A DNA stretch of 8,605 nt from Lachnospiraceae bacterium. GTDB taxonomy: Bacteria > Bacillota > Clostridia > Lachnospirales > Lachnospiraceae. The translations under genes and the position numbers were made by a program. A model generated the notes under the pieces. That model did not search any database, was not told the DNA's origin, and saw only the letters and a list, made by a program, of their open reading frames with translations. How positions within the stretch are numbered: position 1 is the first letter of the stretch; every line of letters begins with the position of its first letter. Shown piece by piece: positions 5,772 through 8,605 of the stretch. The stretch is from NCBI GenBank assembly GCA_009774145.1, contig VSND01000113.1, positions 1-8,605 on the forward strand, written 5' to 3'.

Positions 5772-5867
5772 ATACCAAATATTGCACAAAATAAAGACAC
5801 CCGCTGCTGAATGATGTATCATTGAAGTACCAACAAACAACATAACTCGATATAATTTTTTCGTCAT
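5730..5867 (-). CDS. small membrane peptide ORF, 45 aa, partly made of repeat copy 2
   Basis: The frame starts at ATG 5867 with AAAGGG 7 bases upstream. It encodes a basic N-terminus (MTKKLYR), one long hydrophobic helix (about 9-37, LFVGTSM through IWYLLIY) and a polar tail ending at TAG. Codons 9-37 lie inside the 88-bp repeat. In copy 1 the same frame has neither the first eight codons nor the same tail, so only this copy can give the peptide. It is 189 bases upstream of the regulator on the same strand. It might be a genuine small membrane peptide linked to the module (pep27 precedes vex/vncRS in pneumococcus, but the sequences are not alike), or the N-terminal membrane helix of a truncated sensor kinase or similar protein. 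Translation is unproven. Confidence 0.4.
   Translation of the reverse strand: MTKKLYRVMLFVGTSMIHHSAAGVFILCNIWYLLIYSSESNRNSK
5756..5843 (-). repeat. 88-bp inverted repeat, copy 2
   Basis: This is a perfect inverted copy of 1351-1438. Together they flank 4.3 kb holding the two-component system, permease, lipoprotein and ATPase. Perfect identity implies recent duplication, gene conversion or functional constraint. Confidence 0.9.
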
Positions 5868-5934
5868 ATATTTTCCCTTTCTTTGTGATTTAACCCTATC
5901 AGTAACAAAATTTGATAAGGCTATTGTAAAACCC

Positions 5935-6011
5935 AAATGTCCGCGAAATGTTATAGCGGCCAAAAAATTTCATTGAAAATCGGGGTAAAATGTTACAACG
6001 CTCGGACATTT
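5935..6011. repeat. 77-bp imperfect palindrome with AAATGTCCG / CGGACATTT ends
   Basis: The outer arms are perfect 9-bp inverted repeats (5935-5943 and 6003-6011). Inside lies a direct near-repeat: AAATGTTATAGCG (from 5946) and AAATGTTACAACGC (from 5989). The segment begins about 30 bp beyond the point where the VirB4-like homology ends, so it may be the footprint of a small mobile element or a recombination site. Its identity is unknown. Confidence 0.4.
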
Positions 6012-6039
6012 CAAAAAATTCTACGGCGGGTAACCAGAA

Positions 6040-6255
6040 CAGCTTTTTGGCCTCGTTCCCGTAGGTAGCCAGATCACTGGGAATGATGTCCATATCGTAC
6101 CCTGCCCGGACCGCCTTTTTCTGTTCCTCGATCTTGGCCCGGTCCAGGTCGGTGATTTTGCGCTTGACCGTCTTGATGGCCTTTACCTGGTCTAAGGACT
6201 GCACATGGAGGCTGACAATCAGGGAGCTTTCCATATCCAGAAAATCCGCCAGCAT
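6040..6255 (-). pseudogene. internal fragment of a VirB4/TraE-type conjugation ATPase
   Basis: The minus strand encodes about 72 residues with the hallmarks of the N-terminal half of Gram-positive VirB4-like proteins of integrative conjugative elements: LADFLDMESSLIVSLHVQS, a KTVKRKITDLD helix, EEQKKAVRAGYDMDIIPSD and LATYGNEAKKL. Full-length members are many hundreds of residues with Walker motifs, none of which are present here. Similarity stops abruptly after KKL at 6040, and on the other side near 6255 where an oppositely oriented recombinase fragment begins. The frame stays open through both junctions, which gives a misleading longer ORF (6579-5899). The piece is non-functional debris of a type IV secretion module. 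The assignment comes from recalled family motifs. Confidence 0.65.
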
Positions 6256-6447
6256 ACCAAAGCCGATATTGACCGCTTCGCAGCCCTTATCCGAAAATAC
6301 ACCAGCTTTGAAAAACTCGACCGCTTCATGCTTCACGAACTGATTGACCGGATTACGATTTACGAAACGCCGGGTATGGGACGCTGCCGCAAGGGAAAGG
6401 AAAAGCGCATTACTATCTACTATAAATTTGTCGGGGCTATCCAATAA
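6256..6447 (+). pseudogene. C-terminal fragment of a large serine recombinase (TnpX-like, DUF4368-type tail)
   Basis: The plus strand encodes about 63 residues resembling the tail of Tn4451/TnpX-family recombinases: DIDRFAALIRKYTSFEKL, MLHELIDRITIYE, a basic GRCRKGKEKR turn and the final ITIYYKFVGAIQ followed by TAA. The catalytic N-terminal domain and zinc region are absent. Sequence to the left belongs to the VirB4 fragment on the other strand. It marks the end of a former mobilizable or conjugative element. Confidence 0.7.
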
Positions 6448-6455
6448 TAGAAAAA

Positions 6456-6476
6456 CGGCATCCCTTATGGATGCCG
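6456..6476 (-). terminator. 8-bp GC-rich hairpin, probable minus-strand terminator
   Basis: CGGCATCC, loop CTTAT, GGATGCCG. On the minus strand it is followed by GTTTTTCTATT and preceded by an A/T-rich stretch, the form of an intrinsic terminator. It lies nine bases after the stop of the plus-strand recombinase fragment, where the following bases are A-rich and would not terminate plus-strand RNA efficiently. Confidence 0.55.
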
Positions 6477-6510
6477 AAAAAAATAACTTGGCTTTACGTC
6501 CTTTTGACTT

Positions 6511-6579
6511 CTCATCGTTTCTTGAGAGTCGCTCATAAAGAGCTGTTATTCTGCTGTCACCAGCCATCCTGTTGTTCAT
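6511..6579 (-). pseudogene. N-terminal stub of a TnpX-like serine recombinase
   Basis: ATG 6579 has a proper ribosome site (GGAAAGGAG) and begins MNNRMAGDSRITALYERLSR, then NDE, matching the start of TnpX/TndX-type recombinases, in which the catalytic Ser is in the LSR segment. After about 23 residues the similarity ends and the frame runs into unrelated sequence and a terminator. Its ATG overlaps the TGA of an upstream minus-strand frame (6576-6578), the usual tight arrangement in these elements. It cannot make an active enzyme and is in opposite orientation to the C-terminal fragment at 6256-6447, so the two are not halves of one simple deletion. Confidence 0.7.
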
Positions 6580-6662
6580 TCTGAACTCCTTTCCGGCGGC
6601 TGGCTCATCTGTGGTGAATCCATCTTAACATAACTTTCTGCGTCTGTCACCATTTCATCGCT
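6576..6662 (-). pseudogene. possible C-terminal scrap of the gene preceding the recombinase
   Basis: A frame of about 28 codons reads SDEMVTDAESYVKMD, then SPQMSQPPERSSE, and stops at TGA 6576-6578, overlapping the recombinase ATG by the ATGA pattern. The overlap suggests it was a translated upstream neighbour. The family is not recognised. Confidence 0.3.
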
Positions 6663-6826
6663 ACAACATCAGATTTGCATTGCCTGTATATGATGAGAAA
6701 GCAGGGAAAATAGCAAGACATAATATTTATTCAGCAAGTATGCTTGTCCGTCATGCGAATGATGGCAGGAAGTATCTGTATGATATTCTGGCAATAAAAA
6801 AAGAAACGAGCAGCCCGCTTGAGTGA
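6660..6826 (+). pseudogene. C-terminal fragment resembling tails of large phage/ICE polyvalent proteins
   Basis: The plus strand encodes RFALPVYDEKAGKIARHN, then IYSASMLVRHANDGRKYLYDILAIKKETSSPLE and a stop (TGA 6824-6826). The string Y-x-A-x-M-L-V-R-H-A-x-D-G-x-x-Y-L-Y-D-I followed by I-K-K-E-T-S-x-P-L recalls the nuclease-like C-terminal domains seen at the ends of MuF-type or relaxase/helicase-type polyvalent proteins in Firmicute mobile elements. That assignment is from memory and tentative. There is no start codon in register and the upstream sequence belongs to the minus-strand recombinase region, so the gene is truncated. Confidence 0.45.
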
Positions 6827-6852
6827 AAACACTGTACGGTAAAAACCCATTT

Positions 6853-6878
6853 CTTATTGTCAATAATAAGCTATTTTT
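6853..6878 (+). terminator. weak AT-rich hairpin plus T run
   Basis: CTTATT, loop GTCAAT, AATAAG, then CTATTTTT on the plus strand. It is positioned shortly after the stop at 6826, so it could have terminated that transcript. The stem has no GC core, so confidence is low. Confidence 0.3.
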
Positions 6879-6983
6879 CGATTTCTGTCAATCCCCCAAT
6901 TTTGATTTTTTCAGAATACCGCCATTGGCATTTTTAATGCAATAGGGCTGTCGGTTAATACCAATTTTTAGGCTCTCTGCCAT

Positions 6984-7051
6984 AAAATAAGCATATCCAC
7001 CAGAGTTCCATGCTTTCCAGCACAAACTCTTCCACGGGATATGCTTATTTT
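6984..7051. terminator. long nested hairpin downstream of the transposase, probably bidirectional terminator
   Basis: Three nested perfect stems share one axis. The outer 15-bp stem is 6984-6998 with 7037-7051 (AAAATAAGCATATCC and complement). The middle stem is AGAGTT/AACTCT (7002-7007, 7025-7030). The inner stem is TGCT/AGCA (7011-7014, 7019-7022) around a 4-base loop. T-rich tracts follow the stem on both strands (CTTATTTTTC on plus, CTTATTTTATG on minus). It may insulate the transposase from outside transcription or mark the element's end. Confidence 0.5.
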
Positions 7052-7117
7052 TCTTTTATAGAACTTATTTTTGGGCGCAAAAACCCCTTGGTATTAATCT
7101 GAATAGCTGCTCCTTTT

Positions 7118-8605
7118 CTACGCTGTTTTTTGCTCTGATTTTCCTGCAAATTTTTGAATCTGATTGTGAAGAAAACGGTGATATTTATTGATATTCCGAC
7201 CGATTGCATACAGCATAAATTCTTTATACACTTTCTCTGTCGTACGGTAGTTAAACCTTCGGAAATTTTCATTTTCTTTGATATCTCCGAAATGTCCCTC
7301 CGTCTGTATGGAGCGCGTCTGCCGTTTTAAGATCCCTTTTTCACTCTGGATATTTGCATGGGATTCTTCTTTCAGATCCTCCCACTGCTCGTTGATCTTC
7401 ATGACCTTATTTTTTTCTGTATCCTTTTCCTCATTATATTTATACAGGCACTTGGACTTATGCTGGCAGCCACTGCAGTCTGCACATCCATACACCTCGA
7501 AAGTCTGTTGATACCCCGCCTGTTCCTTCGTTTCTGTCCGGATATGCCGCAGCTGCCTCCCGTCATGGCAGACATAATAGTGTTCATCTTCAAAGACTTC
7601 ATATTTCATGTTGTAATACTTCCCGATCTCTTCTTTATATGCACGGGTTTTCCTCTGTTCATGATCCTGAAGCTTGATATAACTGGCAATGTTATTTTCT
7701 TTCAGGTACAGAAGGTTTTTCTCACTGCAGTAGCCGCTGTCAGCCGTTACTTCCTCCAGGACCTCCCCGAAAGCGCACCGATGTTTTTCCAGTACAGGGA
7801 TCAGGGTATTGTAATCCGTACGGTCATTGCTTACATAGCCATGGATAATAAAATAGTTTTCTACCGCAACCTGAACATTATATGCCGCTTTTAACTGCCC
7901 GTTCAGCATATGATCTTCTTTCATTCTCATAAATGTAGCTTCCAGAACCGTCTTGGAATAACTGTTGCGGTCTGTTCCCATGATCTCAAAACATTCTTTA
8001 TATTCCATCAGGCGGCTTCCGCATTTCTCCAGTTCTTCATAAAGCTGCTGGATCTGCGGTTTTTTCTTTCCCTTACCGCAAACAAACTCCATTCCTTCCC
8101 CTACGGCAATCTTCAACAGGTTCTTCTGAAGTTTTAAGATTTCCAGAGGGGAGCAGTTGTCAATCTCAATCACGGTATTGTTTGACAGCTTTTTATGCTT
8201 CGTCAGTTTCCGTTTCCGGTTTTCTTCAATCACTTTCCGGACTTTCTCCATTCCTTCAATGATAAACATGTGTGCGTTCCCAAGATCGTATTTGGGTCCA
8301 TACCCGTGTTCCTCTAAAAAGGCATTATACTTTTTATAAAGGCCGTCTATGGTATCCAGAAGACCCACAAGATGGTAGTTGAGAGTCCCGCGCCAGACAA
8401 AGGTATAGCGGTTTGCATTGGCTTCTGTTTTCGTACCATCGATATAGAGTTCTTTGAGTGTGATCAATCCCTCATTCTTTAGACGGCGTAAAAACTGGTA
8501 ATTCAGTTCATCCAGGATTTCTCCCGTCAGCTTTTTCCCTTTAAAATCGTAAAAAACATCCCGCTGGGGCTTCTGCCCTTTGGTCAGCCAGATAAATGCA
8601 AGATC
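7118..8605 (-). CDS. IS1182-family transposase, N-terminus beyond the window
   Basis: A DDE transposase that cuts and joins the ends of its insertion sequence. The frame is open to the right edge (495 codons visible), so the TTG-initiated 449-codon reading from 8467 is only an internal position. The visible start (DLAFIWLTKGQKPQRDVFYDF) matches the helical N-terminal part of IS1182 proteins. The catalytic Asp is in ELYIDGTKTEANANRY (visible residue about 56). The second is in VTADSGYCSEKN (about 289) and the Glu is in QTEGHFGDIKENENFRRF (about 436). A Cys cluster C-x2-C-x2-C-x5-C (about 374-386) between them is the zinc-like insertion usual for the family. No frameshift is present, so the visible part looks functional. 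Fewer than about 100 residues are probably missing. Confidence 0.93.
   Translation of the reverse strand, partial: DLAFIWLTKGQKPQRDVFYDFKGKKLTGEILDELNYQFLRRLKNEGLITLKELYIDGTKTEANANRYTFVWRGTLNYHLVGLLDTIDGLYKKYNAFLEEHGYGPKYDLGNAHMFIIEGMEKVRKVIEENRKRKLTKHKKLSNNTVIEIDNCSPLEILKLQKNLLKIAVGEGMEFVCGKGKKKPQIQQLYEELEKCGSRLMEYKECFEIMGTDRNSYSKTVLEATFMRMKEDHMLNGQLKAAYNVQVAVENYFIIHGYVSNDRTDYNTLIPVLEKHRCAFGEVLEEVTADSGYCSEKNLLYLKENNIASYIKLQDHEQRKTRAYKEEIGKYYNMKYEVFEDEHYYVCHDGRQLRHIRTETKEQAGYQQTFEVYGCADCSGCQHKSKCLYKYNEEKDTEKNKVMKINEQWEDLKEESHANIQSEKGILKRQTRSIQTEGHFGDIKENENFRRFNYRTTEKVYKEFMLYAIGRNINKYHRFLHNQIQKFAGKSEQKTA
7118..8605 (-). mobile_element. IS1182-family insertion sequence, partial
   Basis: The element is defined by its transposase gene. 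The left end is outside the window, so terminal inverted repeats cannot be paired. The other end probably lies between 6950 and 7117, where inverted repeats 6955-6963/7089-7097 and the nested hairpin are found. It has inserted next to, or within, older conjugative-element debris. Confidence 0.6.

Larger units (their letters stand above)
6827..7117. other. gene-free spacer between ICE debris and the transposase
   Basis: AT-rich intergenic DNA with no convincing coding frame. It contains a weak AT-rich hairpin after the polyvalent-protein fragment (6853-6870), a 9-bp inverted pair TTAATACCA/TGGTATTAA (6955-6963 and 7089-7097) and, inside it, a long nested hairpin (6984-7051). The right boundary of the insertion sequence should lie here, but I cannot place it without its other end. 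Confidence 0.5.

Noticed and set aside
1341..5853. target-site duplication around the 88-bp repeats
   Set aside because: The flanks share only a short inverted GAGT/ACTC with a one-base offset, and no direct repeat. There is no support for classic transposition of the module.
5899..6579. 226-aa minus-strand ORF taken as one gene
   Set aside because: It joins a recombinase N-terminus, the antisense of a recombinase C-terminus and a VirB4 fragment. Similarity changes abruptly along it, so it is an accidental fusion of debris.
7358..7894. 178-aa hydrophobic plus-strand ORF
   Set aside because: It lies wholly antisense to the IS1182 transposase, whose DDE motifs are intact. The hydrophobicity is a mirror effect of Lys/Glu-rich codons.
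1..8605. CRISPR arrays, tRNA or rRNA genes
   Set aside because: No regularly spaced repeats and no clover-leaf or rRNA-like sequence were seen on either strand by eye.

Overview
The window looks like an accessory island from a gut-type Firmicute (Clostridia, Lachnospiraceae-like). The clues are purine-rich Shine-Dalgarno sites, a VncRS/Vex-like two-component plus ABC module, debris of Tn4451/TnpX-type serine recombinases and of a VirB4-type conjugation ATPase, and an IS1182-family transposase. This is inferred from protein resemblance only. Almost all intact genes are on the minus strand, so transcription runs from high to low coordinates.

Layout, left to right. 1-441: a possible C-terminal scrap at the edge, a strong hairpin and short unassigned ORFs. 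442-835: a broken, frameshifted receiver domain lacking the phospho-acceptor Asp. 835-1326: an intact AT-rich gene of unknown function with a TTG start. 1351-1438 and 5756-5843: two identical 88-bp sequences in inverted orientation that exactly bracket the core module. 1437-5541: the core module, read as response regulator, histidine kinase (4-bp overlap), then FtsX/MacB-type permease, a 62-aa lipoprotein and an ABC ATPase. 5730-5867: a 45-aa membrane peptide ORF encoded partly by the second repeat. 5935-6826: a patchwork of conjugative-element fragments in alternating orientation (VirB4 piece, recombinase C-terminus, recombinase N-terminus, two further tails). 6853-7097: intergenic DNA with elaborate hairpins. 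7118-8605: IS1182-type transposase, cut by the window edge at its N-terminus.

How the genes work together. The kinase should sense an envelope signal and phosphorylate the regulator. A nearly identical 21-bp direct-repeat sequence lies 6 bp upstream of a -10 element in front of both the regulator gene and the permease gene, each time covering the position where a -35 would be. This predicts that the regulator activates its own operon and the transporter operon. The transporter is an ATPase plus one four-helix permease with a large extracellular domain, and probably exports or senses a peptide or antimicrobial at the membrane. The substrate cannot be read from the sequence. The 62-aa lipoprotein between the two transporter genes is an unusual extra component.

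The most interesting points are the shared operator, the 88-bp inverted repeats that make the module look like a cassette or an invertible segment, the small lipoprotein, and the possible translational control of the orphan gene by its repeat-derived leader.
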